This document shows, one piece after another, positions 45,496 through 53,781 of a stretch of DNA of 64,000 nucleotides. Below the pieces are notes generated by a model that saw nothing but the letters and a program-made list of their open reading frames with translations, was not told the DNA's origin and made no database searches. Within the stretch, counting starts at the first letter, position 1; the number at the start of each line of letters is the position of its first letter. This stretch comes from Pseudomonas benzenivorans (GTDB taxonomy: Bacteria > Pseudomonadota > Gammaproteobacteria > Pseudomonadales > Pseudomonadaceae): assembly GCF_033547155.1 (NCBI RefSeq), contig NZ_CP137892.1:2790001-2854000 (forward strand), given 5' to 3'. Both the position numbers and the translations under genes were made by a program.

Positions 45496-46533
45496 ATGGA
45501 CAACCTCGGCTACACCTCGATCCCCGCCCTGCTCAAATACCTGCGTCACGCCGAACGGCTCGGCCTGGACATCGACGCGGCGCTAACAGCTGCCGGCATC
45601 GGCGCCGGAGACCTGCGCGACAACGCCAAACGCCTGCCGGGCGAAGCGCACGAGCGGCTGCTGGCGCACCTGCTGCAAGCCTCCGGCGACCCGCTGTTCG
45701 GCCTACGCTCGGCGCGCTTCGTACAACCCGGCTCCTGGAGCGTGCTCGGCTACATCGCCATGAACTGCGCCACCCTGGGCGAGGCCATGAGCCGCATCGT
45801 GCCCTACGAGAAGCTGGTGGGCGACATGGGCGTAAGCCGCATCGAGACCGCCGCCGATGATGTCCGCCTGATCTGGAGCTGCCGCCACCAGGGCGCGCAG
45901 ATCCGCCGGCACATGGTGGAGAACGTGCTGGCCTCCTGGCTGCTGTACGCCCGCTGGATCGCCGAATCGGATCACGCACCGCGCGAGGTGTGGTTCGAGC
46001 ATGCCCTGCCGAACGGCGTCGAGCAGGCCGAGTACGAGGCGGTATTCGCTTGTCCGGTGCACTTCGAACGCCCCTGCAACGCCCTCATCGTGCCGCAGGA
46101 ATACCTCGGCGTGCCCCTACGCCAGGCCGACGCCAACCTGCTGCGCACCCTGGAAGAACACGCCCTGACCCTGATGGCCGGACTGGACGAGGACGAGCCA
46201 CTGCCGCAGCGCGTGAAGAATGCCCTGCGCCTGCTGCTCAAGGATGGCCTGCCCCGCAAGGAGCGGGTGGCGGAGAAGTTCCACATGACGGTGCGCACCC
46301 TGCAGCGCCACCTGCAACAGGCCGGCACCAGCTACCAGCAGATCCTCGACCAACTGCGCCAGGAACTGGCCGAGCACTACCTGCTGCGCAGCGACCTGGC
46401 GATCCAGGACATCGCCTGCTACCTGGGCTTCACCGAGGCGCGCTCCTTCCACCGCAGCTTCAAGGGCTGGACCGGACAGACCCCCGGCGAATTCCGCGAG
46501 ACCAGACGCCAGGCGGCTACGCCTCAGCCCTAG
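45496..46533 (+). CDS. AraC-family transcriptional regulator
   Basis: A 345-residue regulator. The N-terminal two-thirds is the arabinose-binding-like domain common in Pseudomonas (MDNLGYTSIPALLKYLRHAERLGLDIDAALTAAGI; LPGEAHERLLAHLLQASGDPLFGL). The C-terminal double HTH reads RKERVAEKFHMTVRTLQRHLQQAGTSYQQILDQLRQELAEHYLLRSDLAIQDIACYLGFTEARSFHRSFKGWTG. It is divergent from the AGPS/GlpD/FGGY operon and likely its local activator; the ligand is unknown. Related proteins respond to small amines or alcohols. Confidence 0.88.
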   Translation: MDNLGYTSIPALLKYLRHAERLGLDIDAALTAAGIGAGDLRDNAKRLPGEAHERLLAHLLQASGDPLFGLRSARFVQPGSWSVLGYIAMNCATLGEAMSRIVPYEKLVGDMGVSRIETAADDVRLIWSCRHQGAQIRRHMVENVLASWLLYARWIAESDHAPREVWFEHALPNGVEQAEYEAVFACPVHFERPCNALIVPQEYLGVPLRQADANLLRTLEEHALTLMAGLDEDEPLPQRVKNALRLLLKDGLPRKERVAEKFHMTVRTLQRHLQQAGTSYQQILDQLRQELAEHYLLRSDLAIQDIACYLGFTEARSFHRSFKGWTGQTPGEFRETRRQAATPQP

Positions 46534-46564
46534 GCGGGGCCGCGCAACCCCGCAGCGCCCCGTG

Positions 46565-47779
46565 CTAGCCGAGTATTTCGCTCAGCGGGATAAAGCGCAG
46601 GCTATCGCCCTCGGCCAGGGTCGTGCCCTCCACTACCTCGGCGATGCCCTCGGCCCAGGCTGCGCTGCGCAGCACCCCGGAGCTCTGGTTCGGATAAGGC
46701 ACCACCCGGCCGTTCTCCAGACGCGCGCGCAGGTATTCGCGCCGCTTGCCCGGCTTGCTCCAGCTGAAACCCGCCGGCATGGCAAAGCCCAGCGGCGCGA
46801 CCCGTTGCACGCCCAGACGGCGCAACAGATAGGGGCGCGCCAACAGGCCGAAGGTGACCAGGGTGGAGGCCGGGTTGCCCGGCAGGCCGAGCACCGGCAC
46901 GCCGCGGTAGCGCCCGAAGGTCAGCGGCTTGCCCGGCTTGATCGCCAGCTTCCATAGGCTCAGCTCGCCCTCCTCGCGCAGGACCAGGCCGAGGAAATCC
47001 GCCTCGCCCACCGACACCCCGCCGGTGGACAAAATCAGGTCGACATCGCTCAAGGCCCCGAGGGCGGCGCGGGTCTGCCCGAGGTCGTCGGCGAGGATGC
47101 CGCCGTCCACCACCGCGCAGCCCAGGCGCTGCAGCCAGGCGATCAGCAGGCGACGGTTACTGTTATAGATCTGCCCGGGGCCCAGCGACCGACCCGGCTC
47201 GACCAGCTCGTCACCGGTGGACAGCACGGCGACCCGCGGCCGCCGCCGCACCGCCAGCTCGGCCACCCCGAGCGAGGCGGCCAGGCCCAGCTCGATCGGC
47301 CCCAGGCGGGTGCCGGCCGCCAGCACCTGGTCGCCGGTACGGGTTTCCTGACCCTGGGGGCGGACGTTCTGTCCGGGCTTCAGGGGCTCGCAGAAACGTA
47401 CTCTGCCGTCCCCTTCGAGCTCGACGTTTTCCTGCATCTCCACGGTATCGGCGCCGGCCGGCAGCGGCGCGCCGGTGAAGATGCGCGCGCAGCTGCCCTG
47501 CTGCAGCGGCCCCGGCGCACTGCCGGCGAGGATGCGCTGGCTGACCGGCAGCGGCTCGCCCTGCCAGTCGGCCAGGCGCAGGGCGTAGCCGTCCATGGCG
47601 CTGTTGGCCCAGGGCGGCAGGTCGAGGCCGGCGACCAACGGCTCGGCCAGCACCCGGCCATCGGCGTCGGCCAGGGCGACTCGCTCGGTCTCGCCGATCG
47701 GCGCCGCCTCGGCCAGACGCATCAGGCGCGCCAGGGCCTCTTCGACCGGCAACAGGCCGGGCTGCTCGCCGCCGCTCAT
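46565..47779 (-). CDS. moeA: MoeA, molybdopterin molybdenumtransferase
   Basis: A 404-residue enzyme that inserts molybdate into adenylated molybdopterin. Domains: N-terminal LPVEEALARLM ... PPWANSAMDGYAL; MoCF fold with STGDELV and ILSTGGVSVGEADF; KPGKPLTFGRYRGVPVLGLPGNPASTLVTF; C-terminal beta-barrel. All key motifs are present. The ATG overlaps the moaB stop (ATGA), so the two are translated together. Pseudomonas usually has a second moeA elsewhere. Confidence 0.95.
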   Translation of the reverse strand: MSGGEQPGLLPVEEALARLMRLAEAAPIGETERVALADADGRVLAEPLVAGLDLPPWANSAMDGYALRLADWQGEPLPVSQRILAGSAPGPLQQGSCARIFTGAPLPAGADTVEMQENVELEGDGRVRFCEPLKPGQNVRPQGQETRTGDQVLAAGTRLGPIELGLAASLGVAELAVRRRPRVAVLSTGDELVEPGRSLGPGQIYNSNRRLLIAWLQRLGCAVVDGGILADDLGQTRAALGALSDVDLILSTGGVSVGEADFLGLVLREEGELSLWKLAIKPGKPLTFGRYRGVPVLGLPGNPASTLVTFGLLARPYLLRRLGVQRVAPLGFAMPAGFSWSKPGKRREYLRARLENGRVVPYPNQSSGVLRSAAWAEGIAEVVEGTTLAEGDSLRFIPLSEILG

Positions 47780-48315
47780 CCGCGGCTCTCGCAGGCCTCG
47801 GCCTGCTTCAGGTGGGGGACGAAGTTGCAGGGCCGGTGGCGCGCATCCAGCTGCTCGGCGAGAATGCCGTCCCAGGCGGTGCGACAGGCGTTGGTCGAAC
47901 CCGGCAGGCAGCACACCAGGGTGCCGTTGGCGAGGCCGGCCAGGGCGCGGGACTGCACGGTGGAAGTGCCGATATCGGCCACCGATATCTGCCGGAACAG
48001 CTCGCCGAAACCGTCCACCTGCTTGTCCAGCAGGCAGCCGACCGCCTCCGGCGTGCTGTCGCGCCCGGTGAAGCCGGTGCCGCCGGTGACCAGTACCACC
48101 TGCACCTGGTCGTCGGCGATCCAGGTGGCGACCTGGGCGCGAATCTTGTAAAGATCGTCCTTCAGCAGCTGGCGGGCGGCCAGCCTATGCCCTGCCTCCT
48201 GCAGACGGTCGACGAAGAGTTGCCCGGAGGTGTCGGTGTCCAGATTGCGGGTGTCACTGACGGTCAGCACGGCGATATTCAGCGGCACGAACACCGCCTC
48301 GGCCTTATGGTTCAT
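47776..48315 (-). CDS. moaB: MoaB-type molybdopterin adenylyltransferase
   Basis: A 179-residue MogA/MoaB-fold protein: LNIAVLTVSDTRNLDTDTSGQLFVDRL, VVLVTGGTGFTGRDSTPEAV and LVCCLPGSTNACRTAWDGILAEQLD. It activates molybdopterin with ATP before MoeA inserts molybdenum. Coupled upstream of moeA and divergent from mobA, forming a compact cofactor cluster. MogA-type enzymes differ little in motifs; the gene context supports moaB. Confidence 0.93.
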   Translation of the reverse strand: MNHKAEAVFVPLNIAVLTVSDTRNLDTDTSGQLFVDRLQEAGHRLAARQLLKDDLYKIRAQVATWIADDQVQVVLVTGGTGFTGRDSTPEAVGCLLDKQVDGFGELFRQISVADIGTSTVQSRALAGLANGTLVCCLPGSTNACRTAWDGILAEQLDARHRPCNFVPHLKQAEACESRG

Positions 48316-48383
48316 GGCAGGCTTCCAGTTATCGGGGATAATGCCCGGAGTTATATCACAGGCCCGCTCCAGGAGGCTCCGCC

Positions 48384-48956
48384 ATGCCCGCCGTCACCGT
48401 TTCGCCGCCCTGCTCCGTGCTGCTGCTGGCTGGTGGCCGCGGACAACGCATGGGCGGGCGCGACAAGGGCCTGCTCGACTGGCACGGGCGCCCGCTGATC
48501 GCCTGGCTGCACGATCTGGTGCGGCCCCTGACCGACGATCTAATCATCTCGTGCAACCGCAATGCCGAGCGCTACGCGCCCTTCGCCGACCGGCTGGTGC
48601 AGGACGACGACCGGGACTTCCAGGGACCGCTGGCCGGCATTCGCGCCGGGCTGCAAGTGGCCCGTCATCCCCAGCTCCTGGTGCTGCCGTGCGACGCCCC
48701 CTGCCTGGACCGTGCCCTGCTCGAGGCACTGTTAGATAAAGCCAGTACGCATCCGGTCATGGTCCGTCAGGACGGTTACTGGGAACCCCTGTTCTGCCTG
48801 CTCCCCACCGCCCTCGGCGCCTCCCTGGAACAGGCCTGGCGCGCCGGCGAACGCAGCCCGCAGCGTTGGCTGCGCGAGCTGGCGCCACTGGCCGTCGACT
48901 GCCCTCCCGGCGACCCGCGGCTGGCCAACCTGAATACCCCCGCACTGCTCGGCTAA
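48384..48956 (+). CDS. mobA: MobA, molybdenum cofactor guanylyltransferase
   Basis: A 190-residue nucleotidyltransferase that adds GMP to Mo-molybdopterin for DMSO-reductase-family enzymes. The N-terminal GTP loop is [21 protein letters not shown], with [10 protein letters not shown] and LPCDAPCL (metal-binding aspartate) following. It is divergent from moaB-moeA across a 68-base gap. Confidence 0.95.
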   Translation: MPAVTVSPPCSVLLLAGGRGQRMGGRDKGLLDWHGRPLIAWLHDLVRPLTDDLIISCNRNAERYAPFADRLVQDDDRDFQGPLAGIRAGLQVARHPQLLVLPCDAPCLDRALLEALLDKASTHPVMVRQDGYWEPLFCLLPTALGASLEQAWRAGERSPQRWLRELAPLAVDCPPGDPRLANLNTPALLG

Positions 48957-49032
48957 CACAGCGGTTACGGAACCAGTGCGGCAAATCTCCGTCTGAGGGT
49001 GGGTAGACTTCATCCATGTAAGGAGACACGCC

Positions 49033-49254
49033 ATGACGCGACGGACCATCCCGGCAATACTGCTAACCCTGAGCCTGGTGACGCTGGCCGGTTGCGCCTC
49101 GCCGTCCGTGATTACCCTGAACGATGGCCGTGAGTTGCAGACTCTGGACCAGCCTCGCTACGACGAGGCCTCCGGCTTCTACGAATTCGAACAACTCGAC
49201 GGCACCCGCGCCAAGGTGAACAAGGATCAGGTGCAGACCATCCACGAACTCTGA
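49033..49254 (+). CDS. YgdI/YgdR-type small lipoprotein (DUF903)
   Basis: A 73-residue lipoprotein: signal MTRRTIPAILLTLSLVTLAG with lipobox cysteine C21. The mature SH3-like domain reads SPSVITLNDGRELQTLDQPRYDEASGFYEFEQLDGTRAKVNKDQVQTI, the YgdI/YgdR pattern. Likely outer- or inner-membrane anchored; function unknown. AAGGAGA precedes the ATG by 7 bases. It stands alone between mobA and the tRNA gene. Confidence 0.88.
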   Translation: MTRRTIPAILLTLSLVTLAGCASPSVITLNDGRELQTLDQPRYDEASGFYEFEQLDGTRAKVNKDQVQTIHEL

Positions 49255-49359
49255 GTGGCGCCCCCCGGCGGCACGCCCCGTGCGAACCGCCCGGGGGGCT
49301 ACGACAGCGAAGCCGTCGGTCATTTCGCCAGGCCGTGCGAAAAAAATCAGCCTAACCCC

Positions 49360-49387
49360 TTGTGCAACAAAACTTTTTCAGTACAAT
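49360..49387 (+). promoter_or_regulatory. tRNA-Pro promoter
   Basis: -10 TACAAT with -35 TTGTGC 16 bases upstream; transcription would start about 5 bases before the mature tRNA. Confidence 0.6.
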
Positions 49388-49398
49388 TTCGACTTATT

Positions 49399-49475
49399 CG
49401 GAGTGTAGCGCAGCTTGGTAGCGCGTCTCGTTCGGGACGAGAAGGTCGCAGGTTCGAATCCTGTCTCTCCGACCA
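49399..49475 (+). tRNA. tRNA-Pro, anticodon CGG
   Basis: A 77-base cloverleaf can be folded by hand: acceptor CGGAGTG / CTCTCCG, D-arm GCGC-AGCTTGGTA-GCGC, anticodon arm TCTCG-TTCGGGA-CGAGA, 5-base variable loop, T-arm GCAGG-TTCGAAT-CCTGT, and encoded CCA. The loop TTCGGGA puts CGG at positions 34-36, reading CCG proline codons. Acceptor pair 6-67 is T-T, a mismatch. A terminator follows after about 35 bases. Confidence 0.97.
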
Positions 49476-49511
49476 AATCCCAGTTTCACGATTGCTTGCT
49501 GCAGTCGTTGA

Positions 49512-49550
49512 GACACAAAAAAGCCCGCCTAGCGCGGGCTTTTTTGTGTC
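49512..49550. terminator. Bidirectional intrinsic terminator after tRNA-Pro
   Basis: A 17-bp perfect stem (GACACAAAAAAGCCCGC and complement) around loop CTAGC, with A6 and T6 runs, serving tRNA-Pro (plus) and the glutaredoxin-like gene (minus). Confidence 0.93.
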
Positions 49551-49572
49551 TACGCCTCCCGAGCGACACAGC

Positions 49573-49815
49573 TCAACTGCAGCGCAGAAACGCCACGACC
49601 TGCTCGCCATCGAATGGCCAGTCCAGTTCGGCACCGGTGTCGCAGCGGCGCAGCACCGGAATGCGCAGGCCGTACTGCTCGACCCAATCCTCCTGATCGG
49701 CGATATCCACCAGTTCGACCAGCAAGCCGTGCTCGACGAACGGGATCAACAAGGCTTCGGCCACTTCGCATAGGTGACAGCCGAGGGTGCCGAACAGTTG
49801 GCATTCAGGGAGCAT
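49573..49815 (-). CDS. Glutaredoxin-like protein (DUF836 type)
   Basis: An 80-residue thioredoxin-fold protein with a CxxC motif at C13-H-L-C16 (GTLGCHLCEVAEAL) and the cis-proline block LRIPVLRRCD. Such single-domain proteins reduce disulfides or carry thiols; the substrate is unknown. C5 and two C-terminal cysteines are additional. It is convergent with tRNA-Pro across the terminator. Confidence 0.85.
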   Translation of the reverse strand: MLPECQLFGTLGCHLCEVAEALLIPFVEHGLLVELVDIADQEDWVEQYGLRIPVLRRCDTGAELDWPFDGEQVVAFLRCS

Positions 49816-50136
49816 TCGCGCGCCTCCGCAAACAACGAGGAGAGCAGTCTAGCATCCTCAGGCCACCTCGCCCGCAGGCCGGCCTCCCAGGTCAACGAGC
49901 AAGCGGCACGGCTCGATAGAGCACGCCAGACCTGCATCAGCAGTGCCATATAGATCGCCGACGGCAGCAGAAACTGGGCCATTACCCACCGACCGCCCCC
50001 AATAATCACCAGCACTCCCGGGTAAAGGAAACGGGGACTACCAAAGTCTAAAGGCTAGCTGATTACGACCATGGTTTATTTCACAGCGCCATAACCGACC
50101 GGTCATTTGCCGACCCACCATGAGGAAACAACAACA
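49816..50136. other. 321-base region before the porin gene
   Basis: No convincing gene: an 89-codon open frame on the minus strand overlaps the glutaredoxin-like gene and looks non-coding. The region must hold the porin promoter and the glutaredoxin-like promoter. I see no clear -35/-10. An A/C-rich repeat lies at its right end next to the porin start. Confidence 0.5.
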
Positions 50137-50137
50137 A
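50127..50137 (+). promoter_or_regulatory. Candidate Hfq-Crc site at the porin start
   Basis: AACAACAACAA lies between the GAGG ribosome site and the ATG, matching the AAnAAnAA motif bound by Hfq with Crc in Pseudomonas catabolite repression. Confidence 0.6.
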
Positions 50138-51405
50138 TGAGCATGACCCCTCTTGCCCGCGCTGTCGCATTCGCCGCATTGGGCGCCAGCCTCGCCCTGC
50201 CGTCCCTGGCCCACGCCGAGTTCATCGAGGACAGCAAGGCCAGCCTGGACCTGCGCAACTTCTACTTCAACCGTGACCTGCGCGACACCACCGCGGCTCA
50301 GCAGTCCAAGCGCGAAGAGTGGGCCCAAGGCTTCATCTTCAAGGCCGAGTCCGGCTTCACCGAAGGCACCGTCGGTTTCGGCCTGGACGCCTACGCCGGC
50401 CTGGGCCTGAAGCTCGACTCCTCCGACGAGCGCGCCGGCACCAACCTGCTGCCCAACAGTTTCGGCGACGAAGGCCCGGACGAATACTCGGAGGCCACCG
50501 CGACGCTCAAGGTCAAGGCATCCAAGACCGTGGCCAAGATCGGTGGACTGATGCCCAAACTGCCGACCGTGGCCGCCAACGACTCGCGCCTGCTGCCGCA
50601 GACCTTCCTCGGCGGCCATATCAACAGCCAGGAGATCGACGGCCTGACCCTCGACGCCGGCCAGCTGCGCGAGTTGAACCAGCGCGACTCCACCGACTTC
50701 CAGGACCTCAGCCTGAACGCCGGCGCCAAGCGCAACTTCAAGTTCACCGGCAAGGGCAACCAGGGCGACGATTTCAACTTCGCCGGCCTGAGCTACAAGC
50801 TGACCGACAACCTCACCGGTGCCTACCATTACGGCGAACTGGAGCAGCTGTACAAGCAACATATCTTCAACGTCGTGCACGTGCTGCCGATCGCCGACAA
50901 GCAGAGTTTCAAGACCGATCTGCGCTACGCCCGCTCCACCGACGACGGTTCGAGCAACGTCGACAACAAGGCCTTCGGCGCCCTGTTCACCTATGCCCTG
51001 GGCTTCCACAGCTTCGGCCTGGGCTACCAGAAGATGAGCGGCGACACCGGCTACGCCTATATCAACGGCACCGACCCCTTCCTAGTCAACTACGTGCAGA
51101 TCGGCGACTTCGCCAACAAGGACGAGCAGTCCTACCAGCTGCGCTACGACTACAACTTCGCCGGCCTGGGCATTCCCGGCCTGACTTTCATGACCCGCTA
51201 CCTCAACGGCGACAACATCGACCGTCTGAACGCCGCCGGCGAAGGCAAGGAGTGGGAGCGCAACAGCGAGCTGATGTACGTGATCCAGGATGGCCCGCTG
51301 AAGAACCTCGGCCTGCGCCTACGCAACGCCACCGTACGCTCGAACATCGGCAATGACCTGGACGAGAACCGCTTCATCGTCAGCTACAGCCTGCCGCTGC
51401 TCTGA
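50137..51405 (+). CDS. OprD-family outer-membrane porin
   Basis: A 422-residue porin with a signal peptide (MSMTPLARAVAFAALGASLALPSLAHA). It opens with the OprD hallmark FIEDSKASLDLRNFYFNRDLRD. Further OprD blocks are GGLMPKLPTVAANDSRLLPQTFLGG, DFNFAGLSYKLTDNLTGAYHYGELE and a C-terminal strand ending in LDENRFIVSYSLPLL. It would pass basic amino acids, carboxylates or peptides; the substrate cannot be read from sequence. GAGGAAA is the ribosome site. It is a single gene, followed by a terminator; the leader suggests post-transcriptional catabolite control. Confidence 0.93.
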   Translation: MSMTPLARAVAFAALGASLALPSLAHAEFIEDSKASLDLRNFYFNRDLRDTTAAQQSKREEWAQGFIFKAESGFTEGTVGFGLDAYAGLGLKLDSSDERAGTNLLPNSFGDEGPDEYSEATATLKVKASKTVAKIGGLMPKLPTVAANDSRLLPQTFLGGHINSQEIDGLTLDAGQLRELNQRDSTDFQDLSLNAGAKRNFKFTGKGNQGDDFNFAGLSYKLTDNLTGAYHYGELEQLYKQHIFNVVHVLPIADKQSFKTDLRYARSTDDGSSNVDNKAFGALFTYALGFHSFGLGYQKMSGDTGYAYINGTDPFLVNYVQIGDFANKDEQSYQLRYDYNFAGLGIPGLTFMTRYLNGDNIDRLNAAGEGKEWERNSELMYVIQDGPLKNLGLRLRNATVRSNIGNDLDENRFIVSYSLPLL

Positions 51406-51463
51406 GCAGCGCCCCGCTGAACACGACCGGGTAGTTGCATCCTGCCCGGCCGTGACGAGGCAC

Positions 51464-51494
51464 GAAAAAGCCCGCCGGTCGGCGGGCTTTTTTC
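51464..51494. terminator. Bidirectional intrinsic terminator between porin and amtB
   Basis: Stem GAAAAAGCCCGCC / GGCGGGCTTTTTTC around GGTC, with A5 and T6 runs, between two convergent genes. Confidence 0.93.
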
Positions 51495-51509
51495 ATGCAG
51501 GAGCGCGCT

Positions 51510-52718
51510 TCAGTCCTGGCTGAGCGCACCGATCTTGTGCACCGAGAGGTCGGCGCCGTAGTACTCCTCCTCCTGGCTCAGGCGAATGCCCAGCAAGACC
51601 TTGAGCAGGCCGTAGACCAGGAAGCCGCCGACCAGGGCCACCGCCACACCGAGCGCAGTGCCGATCAGCTGGCTGCTCAGGCTGACGCCGCCCAGGCCGC
51701 CGAGGGCCTGCTGGCCGAAGATGCCGCAGGCGATGCCGCCCCACACGCCGCACAGGCCGTGCAGCGGCCAGACGCCGAGCACGTCGTCGACCTTCCACTT
51801 GACCTGGGTGGCGGTGAAGGCCCAGACGAACAGGGCGCCGGCCACGGCGCCGGTTATCAGGGCGCCGACCGGATGCATCAGGTCGGAACCGGCGCACACC
51901 GCCACCAGGCCGGCCAGGGGGCCGTTGTGCAGAAAGCCCGGGTCGTTGCGACCGACCAGCAGCGCCGCCACGGTACCGCCGACCATCGCCATCAGGGTAT
52001 TGACCGCCACCAGGCCGCTGACGCTGCCCAGGGTCTGGGCGCTCATCACGTTGAAGCCGAACCAGCCGATGATCAGTATCCACGACCCCAGGGCCAGGAA
52101 CGGGATATTCGACGGTGCGAACGCCACCAAACGGCCATCGCGGTAGCGGCCATCACGGCGCCCCAGCAGGATCACGGCGCCGAAAGCCAGCCAGCCGCCC
52201 ACCGCGTGCACCACCACCGAGCCGGCGAAATCATGGAAGCTGGCGCCGTACTGTGCCTCCAGCCAGGCCTGCAGGCCGTAGTTGCCGTTCCAGATCATGC
52301 CCTCGAAGAATGGGTAAACGAAGGCTACGATCAATAGGGTGGCACACAGCTGAGGACCGAACTTGGCACGCTCGGCGATACCACCTGAGATGATCGCCGG
52401 AATCGCCGCGGCGAAGGTCAACAGGAAGAAGAACTTGACCAGGGCATAGCCGTTCTCCTCGGTCAGCACGCTCGCCGGCTCGAGGAAGGTCACCCCGTAG
52501 GCGACCCAGTAGCCGATGAAGAAGTAGGCCAAGGCCGACACGGCGAAATCGGAGAGGATCTTCGACAAGGCATTGACCTGGTTCTTCTGCCGCACCGTGC
52601 CGACCTCGAGGAAGGCGAAGCCGGCATGCATGGCCAGCACCATCACCGCGCCGAGCAGGATGAACAGGGTATTGGAGCCGTGAATCAGGGTTTCCACCGC
52701 ACTGTTGATGTCTTCCAT
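51510..52718 (-). CDS. amtB: Ammonium transporter (Amt/MEP family)
   Basis: A 402-residue membrane protein with about eleven transmembrane helices. Amt signatures: GFAFLEVGTVRQKNQVNALSKILSDFAVSALAYF, DFAGSVVVHAVGGW (pore histidine), and HPVGALITGAVAG and WPLHGLCGVWGGIACGIFG (second histidine region). No signal peptide. The start was set at MEDINSAVETLIHGSNTLF. There is no glnK next to it, unlike the classical glnK-amtB pair, so this may be a secondary Amt paralogue. Confidence 0.93.
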   Translation of the reverse strand: MEDINSAVETLIHGSNTLFILLGAVMVLAMHAGFAFLEVGTVRQKNQVNALSKILSDFAVSALAYFFIGYWVAYGVTFLEPASVLTEENGYALVKFFFLLTFAAAIPAIISGGIAERAKFGPQLCATLLIVAFVYPFFEGMIWNGNYGLQAWLEAQYGASFHDFAGSVVVHAVGGWLAFGAVILLGRRDGRYRDGRLVAFAPSNIPFLALGSWILIIGWFGFNVMSAQTLGSVSGLVAVNTLMAMVGGTVAALLVGRNDPGFLHNGPLAGLVAVCAGSDLMHPVGALITGAVAGALFVWAFTATQVKWKVDDVLGVWPLHGLCGVWGGIACGIFGQQALGGLGGVSLSSQLIGTALGVAVALVGGFLVYGLLKVLLGIRLSQEEEYYGADLSVHKIGALSQD

Positions 52719-53068
52719 CAGCGAAGAACACTCCGAGGTTAGGGAAAAAGCACCAAACTGGACCAGCCAGCATGCAAGGCGCACCATTTAGCGGCACACC
52801 CGGCACCCCGCTCCAGTTGCAGCGGCCTCGGACAGCCCCGAAACAGGGCTCTGCCGAAACACAATTAAGGCACTTATTCTTTATTTATCAAATAGTTATC
52901 CACGCACCACAGCATCTCTGACAAGTCCTGAAGAGCCCCATAAAAGAGCATCGAGCCGAGGGTACGCACCAACAGACTGCAAGCGCTGTACCAGACAGGT
53001 TGAGAAAGAGACTCGCCCCCTCTGCTCAGGACTCGCCGCCATCCATTCAACAGTCGAAGGAGAGCCCC
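52719..53068. other. 350-base region between amtB and the YqjD-like gene
   Basis: No gene found. A conspicuously AT-rich patch (about 52862-52903) likely holds a promoter. I searched the minus strand for a sigma54 element before amtB and found only a poor match with the wrong spacing. The last part holds the leader of the DUF883 gene, whose ribosome site is AGGAGA. Confidence 0.5.
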
Positions 53069-53386
53069 ATGCCCCGCAAGAGTGCAAACGCATCCAGCCA
53101 GGACGAACTGCTCGAGGAGTTCCAGGCCCTGGTGCGCGACACCGAGAAGCTCCTGCAACACTCGGCCAGCCTGGCCGGCGAACAAGCAGAAGAGTTGCGC
53201 GAGCAGATTCGCACCAGCCTGGGTCGCGCACGCAGCACCCTGCACAATGCCGAAGACTCGCTGCGCGAGCGGGGCAAGGCCGCGGTCCAGGCGACCGAAG
53301 GCTACGTGCAGAGCCACCCCTGGCAGACGCTGGGAATCGCCGCCGCCATCGGCCTGCTCCTCGGCATGCTGATCAGTCGCCGCTGA
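53069..53386 (+). CDS. DUF883 (YqjD/ElaB-type) membrane-anchored protein
   Basis: A 105-residue protein with a long charged helix (SQDELLEEFQALVRDTEKLLQHSASLAGEQAEELREQIRTSL). A glycine-rich C-terminal membrane anchor ends in RR (HPWQTLGIAAAIGLLLGMLISRR). E. coli YqjD binds stationary-phase ribosomes at the membrane; that role is inferred here. The start follows an AGGAGA site. It is first of three overlapping genes (TGATG with the next). Confidence 0.9.
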   Translation: MPRKSANASSQDELLEEFQALVRDTEKLLQHSASLAGEQAEELREQIRTSLGRARSTLHNAEDSLRERGKAAVQATEGYVQSHPWQTLGIAAAIGLLLGMLISRR

Positions 53387-53781
53387 TGAGTGAGGAGCAA
53401 ACCGCCCCACAGACCGCCACGCCGATGCGCGGCCCTTCGCCGCGCCGCATGGGCGGCGCCCTGCTGGGATTGCTGCATGGCCACCTGGCCCTGTTCGGCG
53501 AGGAACTGAGCGAACAGCGCAGCCACACCCTGCGCCTGCTGGTGCTCAGCGGCCTGAGCCTGCTGTTTGGCCTGCTGTTGCTGATCGGCCTGTCGGCCGC
53601 AGTGCTGATCGCCTTCTGGGACAGTCATCGCCTCGGCGTGATCATCGCCCTGTGCGCACTCTACGGCGTCGGGCTGCTGGTTTGCCTGCTCGCCCTGCTG
53701 CATCGCCTGCGCACGGCCCCCGCCCCCTTCAGCGCCAGCCTCGAAGAGCTGGCCCGCGACCGCGAGCAATTGCTGCCATGA
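53386..53781 (+). CDS. YqjE-type phage-holin-family membrane protein
   Basis: A 131-residue protein with two transmembrane helices (about 46-75 and 82-107): LRLLVLSGLSLLFGLLLLIGLSAAVLIAFW and LGVIIALCALYGVGLLVCLLALL, preceded by GGALLGLLHGHLALFGEELSEQR. This is the YqjE/holin superfamily III pattern. It overlaps its neighbours at both ends (TGATG, ATGA) and is part of the yqjD-yqjE-yqjK type unit. It is probably a stress-related membrane protein rather than a phage holin, as no phage genes are near. Confidence 0.85.
   Translation: MSEEQTAPQTATPMRGPSPRRMGGALLGLLHGHLALFGEELSEQRSHTLRLLVLSGLSLLFGLLLLIGLSAAVLIAFWDSHRLGVIIALCALYGVGLLVCLLALLHRLRTAPAPFSASLEELARDREQLLP

Noticed and set aside
49746..50015. 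89-codon minus-strand frame overlapping the glutaredoxin-like gene
   Set aside because: No ribosome site, overlaps a conserved gene, and the product resembles no known family.
52719..52830. Possible sigma54 promoter for amtB (TGG ... TTGCA on the minus strand)
   Set aside because: The GG-to-GC spacing is two bases too short for a sigma54 site.
53386..53781. Prophage remnant suggested by a holin-family protein
   Set aside because: It belongs to a YqjD/YqjE/YqjK housekeeping unit and no phage genes are nearby.
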